DNA of 64,000 nucleotides from Sphagnum compactum. Lineage: Eukaryota; Bryophyta; Sphagnopsida; Sphagnales. Positions 22,837 through 32,897 of the stretch are shown in pieces (the stretch's first letter is position 1; every line of letters begins with the position of its first letter). Position numbers and translations under genes: made by a program. The notes under the pieces are model-generated. The model was not told the origin of the DNA and ran no database searches. It saw nothing but the letters and a program-made list of their open reading frames with translations. Location of the stretch: contig OZ234502.1 of NCBI GenBank assembly GCA_965153455.1, positions 3,637,267 to 3,701,266 on the forward strand, written 5' to 3'.

Positions 22837-25800
22837 ATGGCATCGTTTGAGGGAGAGAGCGCTAAAGTCATTGACAAGTTCAATGGGGAGAACTTCAACC
22901 TTTGGAAGTTCAAGATGGAGATGGTGTTGGCCTCCATGGACCTTTGGGAGATTGTCGACGGGTCCGAGGAGGCTCCACCATCCAATGCGGACCCCAAAGT
23001 CATCAAGGAGTACCAACGGCGCGCGAAGAAGGCCATGTCCACCATTGGCATCAACTTGGTGGATAGTCAACTTCACCACATCAAGAGGTGCAAGGGACCC
23101 GCGGAGGCATGGAAGACACTTTGCAACATCCACGAGACGCGGAGCTTGTCCAACATCCTCTTCATTCGTCGCAAGTTCTTCACGTGCAAGATGAAAGAGG
23201 GAGAGGACCTTCTAGACCACATCAACAAGGTCAAGGCGCTTGCGGATCAACTTGCTTGTTTGGAGGTGCCCGTGAGGGATGAGGATGTTGTGATGACCTT
23301 GCTTGAGAGCTTGCCACCCTCCTACGAGTACCTAATCACCGCCTTGGAGACCTTGCCCATGCAAGACCTCACCATGGAGTTTGTGACCGCACGATTGATG
23401 CATGAAGTGTCCAAGAGGAGGGAGAAGGAGCCGCAAGGTGACGATGCGGCGATGGTGTCAACGCAAGGAAGAGGAGGGACCACATCTACACGCAAAGACA
23501 CCAAGACATGCTACTATTGTTGCAAACCGGGCCACATTGCACGATTTTGCTTCAAGGCCAAGAACAACAACAAGGAGAAGGAGAATGCCAACAAAGCCGA
23601 GGACGATGATGACTATTCCTTTGCAACAAAGGATGGAGACCATTGCAAGGCCATATGCAAGTGGATCATGGACTCGGGAGCCACCAAGCATATGACCTCT
23701 CATAGAGCCGCATTCGACACGTATGAGGTAATTCCAACACGCAACGTGCATATGGGTGATGATACCATTGTTGAGGAAATTGGAATGGGGTCCATCCTTG
23801 TGGAAGTGATGGTGAAAGGGCGAACCAAGAAGATTAGAATCAAGGACGTGCTCCATGTGCCAAAATTGCATGCCAACTCGCTTTCAGTGAGCAAAATCTT
23901 GTCAAGTGGGTGCAAAGTGCAATTCAACATGATTGAGTGCATTGTGAGGGCATTTGATGGAGAGGTGATTGCAATAGCGCTACGCGAAGGCAACTTGTAT
24001 CAAGTGACCTTCACCAAGGTGTGTGAGGTGCATGTGGCCAACGTGGCCCAAACTTCAACAATTGATGGTGCATTGGAGCTTTGGCATCGCCGCCTTGGTC
24101 ATTTGAACGTCAAAGGTGTGCATGCGCTCCAAAACATGGTGAGTGCTATGAACCTTGGAAACATGCCTTGCCCTACATCTTCATTTGTTTGTGAAGGGTG
24201 CATTGAGGGAAAACAACATCGCAAACCATTTCCAAGCGATGGAGGGATGCATGCCACCAAGCCCTTGGAGATTGTGCATTCGGACGTATGTGGCCCCATG
24301 AGGACCAGGACCACATCCTTGGGTGGTGCAAGGTACTTCGTGACGTACATTGACGACTTTTCAAGGAAGGTGTGGGTGTACTTGTTGAAGTCCAAAGGGG
24401 AGTGCTTGGAGAAGTTCAAGGAATTCAAGGCACTTGTGGAGACACAATCGGAGCACAAGATCAAGGTGTTTTGGTCAGACAATGGAGGGGAGTACATTTC
24501 CAAGGAATTCAAGCGCTTCTTGAAGGCACACGGCATTGAGAAGCAAACCTCCACACCGTATAGGCCTCAACAAAACGGAGTGGCAGAACGTGCAAACCGC
24601 ACGCTTGTGGAGATGGCGAGGAGCATGCTTCATGCTCAAAACCTCAAGAAGTCACTTTGGGTGGAAGCAGTGGTGAATGCAGCCTACACAAGGAATCGAT
24701 GTCCATCAAGGGCATTGCCGTCCATCACACCCGAGGAAGCGTGGAGTGGGAGAAAGCCTTGCATTTCACACATGCGTGTGTTTGGATGCATTGCGTATGC
24801 CATGGTGCCGGACGAGAAGAGGGGTAAGCTTGATGCAAAGGGCACAAAATGTTTGTTTCTTGGGTATTGTGAAGGCACCAAGGCATATAGGCTCATGTGT
24901 GTGCAATCCAAGAAGATCATCAAGTGTAGGGATGTTGAGTTCATGGAGGATAGCACTAGTGTCGGCAATGATTTGGAGATGCATCCAAGTGGGAGAAATG
25001 AGACCCCTAATGTGGTGATTGTGGACACATCTTCCAAATCGCCCTGTGTGGATGATGATGAGGGCGCAAGTGATGCCAAAGAAGATCTAAGCAATCAAGA
25101 GGCACCACCAACCCCAGGGTGTTCATCAACACCTTCAACACCATCTAAAGATGCAAGCACAAGTGGTGAACAAGAGGGGCAGCCCTCGGAGGAGCGTAGG
25201 TACCCCTTGAGGGAGCGGCGACCGCTTGGAGAATGGTGGAAGAACCACATCCTACCCCAACAAGATGTGGAACGTGCTAATGTTACTTGTCTTGATGATC
25301 CATTGAATTTGTGTGATGCAATGTGTTCGGAGGATGCAAGCAAGTGGGAGGCGGCCATGCAAGAGGAGTATGGCTCACTCATGGCCAATGGCACATGGGA
25401 GTTGGTGCCTCTTCCAAAGGATCGCAAGAGTGTGGGATGCAAGTGGGTGTTTCGCACAAAAAGGGATGCATCGGGCCATATCGTGAGGCACAAGGCAAGG
25501 TTGGTGGCCAAGGGGTACTCTCAAGTTGAGGGTGTGGACTTCAATGAGACATTTGCCCCGGTGGCCAAGTTCACCACCATTAGATGCATGCTTGCAATTG
25601 GAGCCGCCATGGACTTGGAGATCCACCAAATGGACGTGAAGACCGCATTCTTGAATGGGGAATTGGAGGAGGACATCTACATGGACCAACCGCAAGGATT
25701 CGTGCAAGATGGCAAGGAGCACCTCGTGTGTAAGTTGAAGAAGTCCTTGTACGGGCTCAAGCAATCACCGAGAGCATGGTACCAACGCATTGACATGTCT

Positions 25801-26860
25801 TCACCCACGAAGGCTTTTTTAGGAGCCAAGCGGACCATTCTTTGTACGTCAAGCAAACGGGTGAGTACTTGTTGATAGTGATCATCTATGTGGATGATTT
25901 GATCATCTTAGCAAGCAATGTGAGCATTTTGAAGTGGTTGAAGTCAAGGCTTGAAGATGAATTTGAGATGAATGATCTTGGAGAGTTGCACTATTGCCTT
26001 GGCGTGGAGTTTGAAAGAGACCGTGCGAACCGCACCATAACCATGAGCCAAAGCAAGTACATTGAGGAGGTGCTCAACCGCTTCAACATGGAGGAGTGCA
26101 AGCCCATTGGAACTCCGCTTGATGTGAATTCCAAGCTCTTGAAGCTCACAGAGGAGGAGTGTCAAGGCATTCAACAGGAGATGCAAGGCATTCCATACAA
26201 GGCGGCGGTGGGATCATTGATGTATGCCATGGTGGGCACACGGCCGGATCTTGCATTCTCGGTGAGCATGGTGAGTCAATTCATGTCAAGAGCTGGTCCT
26301 TCCCATTGGATGGCGGTGAAACGCATCATGTGGTACTTGAAGGGCACTTTGGACTTGAAATTGTGCCTTGGAGGCAAGGATGTTAGTTTGAGGGGATATT
26401 GTGATGCCGATTGGGGTGGAGATGCAAATGAGCGGCGTTCCACCACGGGGTACGTGTTCTTTCTTGGAGTGGGAGCCGTCTCATGGAATTGCAAGAGACA
26501 ACCTACAATTGCCTTGTCTACCACGGAGGCCGAATAATGGCCACTAGTCAATGCACCAAGGGGGCCATATGGTTGAGGTTGTTGATGGCGGATGTGGGAC
26601 TTGTGCAAGATGGAGCAATAAGCATCATGTGTGACAATCAAGGATGCATTGCACTTGCAAAGAACCCTACCCACCACTCTCACACAAAGCACATTGACAT
26701 ACAACACCACTTCATTCGAGAGAAGTTGGAGAGTGGAAAAATAGGCTTCAAGTATTGCCCAACTCAAAGATATGGTGGCGGATGTGTTGACAAAGGCATT
26801 GGCAAAGGAGCGGCATCAAAACCTTACAAGAAGCATGGGATTGGGAGTCTTAGATTACTT
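22837..26860 (+). pseudogene. copia element B gag-pol polyprotein, nearly intact
   Basis: ATG at 22837 (MASFEGESAK) follows the leader, and the frame stays open for over 1000 codons. Gag carries FNGENFNLWKFKM. The zinc knuckle is CYYCCKPGHIARFC (from about 23509), the protease DSGATKHM, the integrase zinc domain LWHRRLGHLN..CEGC, and the integrase core VHSDVCGPM, SDNGGEY and NGVAERANR. The reverse transcriptase includes KARLVAKGYSQ and YVDDLIIL, and RNase H includes [10 protein letters not shown]. Three lesions break it: a frameshift near 25790, a one-base loss near 26533 giving EAE-stop, and a frameshift near 26770. The last frame ends in VADVLTKALAKERH, the usual copia C-terminus. It makes the particle and the enzymes of retrotransposition; this copy is recently inactivated. 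Confidence 0.92.
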
Positions 26861-26872
26861 GCAAAGTGGGAG
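26861..26872 (+). other. polypurine tract of element B
   Basis: GCAAAGTGGGAG lies directly before the 3' LTR. Family-1 elements have AGAGTGGGAG or AGAGTGGGAA at the same place (before 18165 and 28905). This is the expected site of plus-strand DNA priming. Confidence 0.75.
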
Positions 26873-27304
26873 TGTTGAAGATTATGATGTAGATGTTAGA
26901 AACATAGATAATTGTGTGGTAGATAGTAGAAACAATGTGGTAGATAAGTGTTGCAAGCAATCAAAGACATAGGTAGATTTGAGAGGGCTTGGTGACGGCT
27001 AGGGTTAGGGTTTGGTGGCGGCTAGGGTTAGGCGGCGGCTAGGTTAGGGTTAAGTGGCGGCTACTTTAGGGTTAGGAGATAATATATATTGGAGTGGTTT
27101 TGAGGAGTCTTTCATTCTCTCCTTTCATGGTGTTTGAATGCACATAAAACCTTCAAGCTTTGTTGGTTGTTACAAACCATAGTTTTGTGATTGTAGCATT
27201 GGAAGCATACAACCTTTGTAATCTTCTTGTTAGTTGATATAATTGTTCCATTTCATGAACCTTGAGTGTTTCTTTTCTTGCTTCTTTTCAAGTTGTTTTC
27301 AATA
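26873..27304 (+). repeat. copia family-2 3' LTR (element B)
   Basis: TGTTGAAGATTATGATG to GTTTTCAATA, 432 bp, following the polypurine tract. Telomere-like GGGTTAGGG units alternate with GGCGGCT (the reverse of AGCCGCC) at about 26998-27065, and a TATA-like AATATATATTGG follows. No 5-bp target duplication with the 5' LTR: TGGAAG lies before 21805 and AACAA after 27304. Confidence 0.85.
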
Positions 27305-28904
27305 AACAAAACTCACAAGTCAAACGAAAAGCTTTGTTTCTATTGTAAGAAACCTGGACATTTTGTGAAAAATTGTTTAAAGAAGAAAAATGATGAAAAA
27401 GAAAAAGCTCATCAAGCTTGTGAAGATCATGAGAAAATGTTTGTTGCCGCTATGAGTGCCAATGATTATACCACGTATGATTGGATTGTCAATTCAGGTC
27501 AATGCAACACATGACGTTCGAACAATAATGGTTTACGACGTACGAGTGCTTTTCCCCAAGGAGGGTGTTCATGGGCGATGACACCGTTTTGGAGGCCATT
27601 GGCAAGGAGAACATCAAAGCCACAATGCAAATGGGAGGCGAATTGTCACACGCAACCATCAGCCATGTTCTTCATGTTCCAAAAATGAAGAATAGTCTGA
27701 TTTCAGTGAGTAAACTCATTTTCGAAGGTTTCAAAGTGGAGTTTGACAAGGATGGTTGTAAAGTCAACGATGCTCGAGGAGTTATTGTGACGGAAGCACA
27801 AAGGGACAGGAACTTGTACCTTCTTAATGTGAAGGTGCGTAAGGACACGACACACATTGCCAATTCTTTGGATGAAGATGCGATGCTTTGGCATGAAAGA
27901 CTTGGCCATCTCAACATGGCAAGCCTTAAGGAGTTGGATGCCATGGTGGATGGCATGAATTTGAAAGAAGTGTCATTGCATCACATTTGTGAAGGATGCA
28001 TTCAAGGCAAACATCAAAGAACATCATTTTCCAAGGACAGAGCAACGAGGGCTTCACAACTTTTGGAGATTGTCCACACTGATGTGTGCAGGCCAATGAG
28101 GACTACATCGCATGGTGAAGCGCGATACTTTCTCACTTTCATTGACAATTTCTCAAAGAAAACTCATGTCTATCTTTTGAAGGCCAAATGAAAAGCGTTT
28201 GAAAAATTCAAACAATACAAGGCATTGGTTGAGAATGAAATTGGTCACAAAATCAAAGTGCTACGATCGGACAACGGAGGAGAATTTGTGTCCAAGAAGT
28301 TTGACGCATTTCTTGCGGAATGTGTCAACCCGAACATGGAACATTGGATGGCTGTCAAACGAATTTTTCGATATTTGCAAGGTACGTTACAAATGAAATT
28401 ACAGTTCGGTGCAACACCATCCAAGGAAGTGATTGGGATATTGTGATGCGGATTGGGGTGGTGATCTTGAAGATAGGAGGTCCACCAGAGGGTTTGTTTT
28501 CACGATCAGAGGTGCCATTTCTTGGAGTAGCAAACGACAACCTACAATAACATTGTCCACCACGAAGGCGGAGTACATGGCGAACACGCAAGCCACAAAA
28601 GAAGCCATGTGGATAACAAAATTGATGATGGATTTAGGATACATGGGGGAGAAGAAAGTGATGGTGATTCGATGCAACAATCAAGGTGCGATATCATTGA
28701 CCAAAAATCCCACTCACCATACACGAACAAAACACATTGATGTACAACATCATTTTGTTCAAGCCAAGTTGAAAATGGAGAAGTTCGATTTGAATATTGT
28801 CGAACAGAACACATGGTGGCGGATGTCCTTACGAAAACATTATCCAAGGAACGACATCATAAGTTGATAATCATGTTTGGATTAGAAATATCATAGAGTG
28901 GGAA
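27305..28904 (+). pseudogene. copia family-1 fragment C, internally deleted
   Basis: Immediately after the LTR end the sequence enters family-1 Gag at NKTHKSNEKLCFYCKKPGHF, with no primer-binding site and no N-terminal Gag. The protease reads NSGQCNT after a one-base loss. The integrase zinc domain and start of the core (27565-28191) are open. A stop follows, then the frame continues to VSKKFDAFLAEC at about 28322. There a deletion joins integrase directly to NPNMEHWMAVKRIF of the pol C-terminal part, removing the rest of integrase and the reverse transcriptase. RNase H ([16 protein letters not shown], 28433-28870) follows with a frameshift. It can make no complete enzyme. Confidence 0.85.
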
Positions 28905-29327
28905 TGTTAAAAATACTATTCATTTCTAATTCCGAATGTTGATGAATGTGTGAAACATTCATAAAAAGGATGAATAGTATTCACATCCTTATAGTAGTTA
29001 AATCAAGTTAAATAGTGGTGGTTAGGGTTTGGAAGTGGAGGCTACTTAGGGCTTGGCGACGGCTAGGGTTAGGGTTTGGTGGCAGCTAGGGCTAGGCGGC
29101 GGCTAGGGTTAAGGTTAAGTGGCGGCTACTTTAAGGTTATGAGATAGTATATATTGGATTTCTTTTGAGTAATCTTTCATTCTCTCCTTTTGTGGTTTTG
29201 AGTACACATAGAATCATTAAGCCTTGTTAGTTGTTGCAAGCCATAGTTTTGTGATTGTAGCATTTGAAGCATACAACCTTTGTGATTCTTGTTATTCAAT
29301 ACAATTGCTCCATTTTATGAACCTTGA
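28905..29327 (+). repeat. copia family-1 LTR of fragment C, 3' truncated
   Basis: Preceded by AGAGTGGGAA, it starts TGTTAAAAATACTATTC and runs to TATGAACCTTGAG, where the normal LTR would go on for about 50 bp. It is cut there and joined to inverted pol sequence at CCTTGAGGTTGC. The CCTTGAG is shared by both partners, a microhomology junction. Confidence 0.8.
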
Positions 29328-29607
29328 GGTTGCTCCATGTAAATCTCCTCTTCAAGCTCACTTTTAAAAAATGCAGTTTTCACGTCCATTTGATGGATCT
29401 CCATGTCTTCCAAGGCCACTAATGCAAGAATACAACAAATAGATGTAAACTTGCGACAGGCACAAAGGTTTCGTTGTAATCCACTCCGTAGGGTTGGGTA
29501 AAGCCCCTTGTCACTAATTTGGCCTTGTGGCGTTCCACCTTCCCAACGCGCCTTGTTTGCTTTTGAACACCCATTTTGCAAGAAACGGGTTTCCTACTAG
29601 CGGGAAA
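29328..29607 (-). pseudogene. copia family-1 reverse-transcriptase scrap
   Basis: On the minus strand this reads through the start of the reverse transcriptase: SRKPVSCK, YGVDYNETF, LEDMEIHQMDVKTAFF and EEEIYMEQPQG. It has small frameshifts. It lies inverted to fragment C and abuts the CACTA terminus at 29611. The intact counterpart is in element D (45282-43816, minus strand). Confidence 0.85.
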
Positions 29608-29610
29608 GTG

Positions 29611-30130
29611 CACTACTACATATTATGCCTTTTTGCGAAGGGCCAAACAAAAAACCTGAAGGGTTTGCGAAGCAAAAACAACCTGCCATATTTGCGATGC
29701 GACACGCATCGCAACTTGTGCAGCACCACCCATCGCTAATTTATAATGTACCTTATTTCATCGCAGCACTTTTGCGACATATACCACAAACAAAACTTTA
29801 CGACCCGCTAAGTCTCCGTCCACCCTAGCGATATTCCACACTTCGCAACGTTTAATCATACTCAAAACATCGCACATTTTACAATACATAAAGTATCGCT
29901 ACAAACTTTGAGAGTCACAAGACATCGCAAGCTTGCATTATTCGGCGCCTCGCATTTTGCGTTTGAATATGTATCGCAAACCTCATCACAAATTTTTACA
30001 AAACTTTCCAGTGGTGTACGTATCGCAAGTTGCGATGTGCGTTAGCTCGCAAATTAGTGAAAAGGTTACTGGAAAAGGAAGTTTCGCAAAAGGTTTTGCA
30101 ATGTCATCTGATTCCCAAAACGCCATAAAA
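29611..30130 (+). mobile_element. CACTA-type terminus with subterminal TTGCGA repeats (left copy)
   Basis: Begins CACTACTACATATTATGCC, a CACTA-superfamily end. The next ~500 bp contain about a dozen exact TTGCGA or TCGCAA hexamers in both orientations, plus near matches such as ATCGCTA and GCGATA. Some are paired head to head, as in TTTGCGATGCGACACGCATC. Arrays like this are the binding sites of the TNPA-type protein in En/Spm. The same terminus appears inverted at 61131-60612. Confidence 0.8.
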
Positions 30131-30366
30131 AAAATATAAAATCTTTGAAACCAAATGGAAGCTATAAATCCACTTAACCATTATTATAATCTATTTTGGC
30201 AGACTGAGTGAAAATATCATTAAAGTACGCATAGCAGTGCTCCTATTCTTAAAAATAAAATTACACAATGGAGCAGAATAGGTAGAAAATGACACAATGA
30301 ACATTGTGCAGTAATATAGAACCACAAGCCTCAATGGCAATTTGCATAAAAATAATGAGTAGTACA

Positions 30367-30819
30367 TTATACGTGGTCATCATCCACCTCAGAGGTTGTA
30401 AACACAACCTCTGGTTTCTCACCTAGAATAGAACGGGACCGTGGCACATATGTGACAACAAGTGACCACTCCTCTGGGTTTGGGGGATAAGGAAGATAAA
30501 AACATTGTTCTACATGACTGGGAAAAGTAAATGGCTCTGAAGTTTGCCAATGAGATGGCTGATAACTGGTGGCAGATGTCTTTAACCGTGTGTGTTCGCA
30601 CTCATCCTCAACTACAATGCAATTTGCACCAGCAAGGTTCACTTTAAACCACTTGCACTTAAACACATACTCTTCAAACTTTGAATGTGCATCATAAGAT
30701 ACCACCAAGATCTCTTCCAGCTTTCCATAATGTGGCACAATATCTCGAACAATATTCCTGTCATGCCGACTGCTTCTAGAGTCCTGAATGAATTGCCCTT
30801 GAACTCCACAGTCAAAGGT
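30367..30819 (-). pseudogene. inverted copy of the CACTA transposase C-terminus
   Basis: Minus-strand frame starting MPHYGKLEEILVV. It is the mirror of 59923-60375 with a few replacements (VEDECEHT against VQDECGHT). It matches the DUF4216-type domain at the end of plant Tnp2 transposases (YG.IEEI..L.Y....V.LFKC.W). Homology stops abruptly at 30819 in the middle of an exon, so this arm is the truncated copy and the right arm the original. Confidence 0.85.
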
Positions 30820-31384
30820 TCATGGGTACCAGAAGAAGCTTTGTGAGAGCTATCCAGCTTTTCATGTACAATTGATGATCAAGCCAATTTGTGTATGGGC
30901 AGTAGCAACCTGACAAGAAGTCTTGCCCTATTCAACTAGATGCCTGAGCATCGTAGAGACAGTGTTGTTGTGATGATGCCCTGCTCTCTGACTTTCGTCT
31001 TGCAAAATGATCACAAGAGTAGATTGTGACAAAAAGTATCAACTAGATATGTGCGGAAATAAGCAGGAGAAAATAGAAAGAGTTTGCAGCCTGTCTGCCT
31101 GTGAAGGACGTCTTATCTAGGTCTAGCTCCACTATGTTTATGTACAGTGCTGGCTGCCCCCCCACCTTTAAAGCTTGTGTTTTCACCTTTGTTGCAGTCT
31201 TCAACACTTTTCTGTGGGGTCAAAGGTTGCAGTTCTTGGACTAACTGATTTCGAAACTTATCACCTGTAGTCATTCTTTCCTTTTATTGGTAGAGACCAT
31301 ATCTAATCTTCTTCCACAAGGAGAAGGTGCCTTGCAATATTAGGCTGAACAAGTATTAACAGTTCATATGTTTGTCTGCTACAG
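30820..31384. other. unassigned DNA upstream of the ARM-repeat fragment
   Basis: No gene seen. The last part ends in GTCTGCTACAG, a good splice acceptor for the ARM exon at 31385, so at least the 3' portion is probably an intron of that gene. Confidence 0.4.
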
Positions 31385-32604
31385 CCAGAACATCAGCGAA
31401 TGATTGTAGATGCTGGAGCCCTTCCATTTCCTGTGGGATTGTTATGGAGACAGGGCAGTAGCTCTAACCATCGGATTGCAAATGGCATGGTGCGTCGAGT
31501 AGCAAATGCTATAACAAATCTTGCACATGAGATTGCACATATCAAAACTCGTGAGGTACGGAACGTTTTTAAATTTCCTTGTGAGACACATGAACCTGCA
31601 TATATATGAACCCCAACGTGGGGCGGTCCGACCTCTGATAAGGATGCTTGAAGCTTCAGATCCTCGACTTGGTGAAACGGCAGCATTTGCTTTGGGTCGT
31701 CTAGCTCAGGTTCTGATAGCTGTGGCCCTGGTTTTTGCACTGATCGAGAATCTAGTGTTTCTGAGTCTACAAAGTGCTGAAATTGTAACACTTGTTCTCA
31801 TAGTCCTCACAAAACACACATAATCGAGCTGGAATTGTCCACGATGGTGGGCCGAAGCGCTTGCTTGAACTTCTGGATTGAAAGAATGGATTTTTGTAGC
31901 ATAATGCAGCTTTTGCTCTGTATGGCTTGGCTGATAATGAGGTGAGAACTGGACTTACATATGTTAGGACTACCTAGGTATTTTTAGTCACAGGATGTAC
32001 TTGCTTCACTAAAACAATTCATTCTAGTAGCTGTATATGAGCAGTTTGGACATGTACATGAAGAGGGGTGATATATTTACACGTGATTGCTTGGAAATGC
32101 TCATGCTTACAGTCATTTATGGTTGAACTAGTGGTGGCGTTCTTTCACTGAGTCTTTTGATACTTGTGTATTGCAGGACAATGTGTCTGATATAGTCAAG
32201 GAAGGTGGAGTTCAAAGGCTCTTTGATGGTGAACTTATTGTGCAAGTAGTTTTGTGGTGCTTACCTGCCTGTGTCTACAAGAAAATTGTGTCAGATCCTT
32301 CTAGCTTTTGATTTGGGTTTTTAGGAAGTGGGGCTTTATGTATATATTTTCTTAGGGCTGTGCTATTCCTAGGACTATGATGTATGTGTGCAACCAAGAA
32401 GATGGTTTATTCCTGAGAGTTATTCAGTTGGTGGATTGCTTAGCCTTGTTGTGATATATTCTAGAATGGCAAAAAACATTGGTAAATATTCAGTATCAAG
32501 ATTGAATTTACCCAGTTGTAATTTAATTCTTTCATCTGGTGCAGGCATCAAAGGACTGTGTACAGAAAACATTGAAGAGGTTGGAAGAAAAGATGCATGG
32601 AAGG
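31385..32604 (+). pseudogene. ARM-repeat (ARIA-type) gene fragment with introns retained
   Basis: Exon-like pieces: 31385-31554 (PEHQRMIVDAGALP, NAITNLAHE, HIKTR), 31612-31708 (QRGAVRPLIRMLEASDPR, AAFALGRLAQ), about 31817-31940 (NRAGIVHDGGP, HNAAFALYGLADNE), 32177-32245 (DNVSDIVKEGGVQRL) and 32545-32604 (ASKDCVQKTLKRLEEKMHGR). Order and wording match the second half of the ARM array of plant ARM-BTB proteins such as Arabidopsis ARIA. The last exons end in GT donors in matching phase. About three ARM repeats are missing between the first two pieces, two stops lie in the third, and the BTB domain is absent. Inside or beside a CACTA element, it looks like a captured host-gene fragment. Confidence 0.8.
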
Positions 32605-32897
32605 GTAAGCAAATGTGTTAGTTTTTTGGGTGTTCAGATTAAGATACCGGCAGCAAGCTTTGTAGAGAGGGGAGTGCAGACATTTATTCTCCTCGAGTTG
32701 CACTGGTTCTAGGATGCCGAAGTACCGCCATTTGTGAGATCGGGTAAGTATTTGTGAAACTGGACGTGGTGTTATATCTTCTTCCCTTTCTTTTGTGTTC
32801 TTTCTAGAGAGTCGGCGAGTTCTTAGAAGTACATCGTGTGAATGACCTTTGCTTTGTCTTTTGAAGTGCTTGTAAATGTTGTGTGAATGTTTGTGTG

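Larger units (their letters stand above)
26742..30819. repeat. left arm of a >=4.08-kb inverted repeat
   Basis: Positions 26742-30819 reappear as the reverse complement at 59923-64000. Corresponding coordinates always sum to 90742, so there is not a single indel across the arm. Differences are a handful of substitutions, mostly near the inner end. The arm covers the end of element B, element C, a reverse-transcriptase scrap, a CACTA terminus and the end of a CACTA transposase. The outer edge lies beyond the window. Arms are separated by 29,103 bp. Confidence 0.95.

Noticed and set aside
22826-23282. Arg-, Gly- and Ser-rich frames overlapping element B gag, and similar frames in other copia regions
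   Set aside because: They are shadows in other frames of the gag-pol coding sequence.
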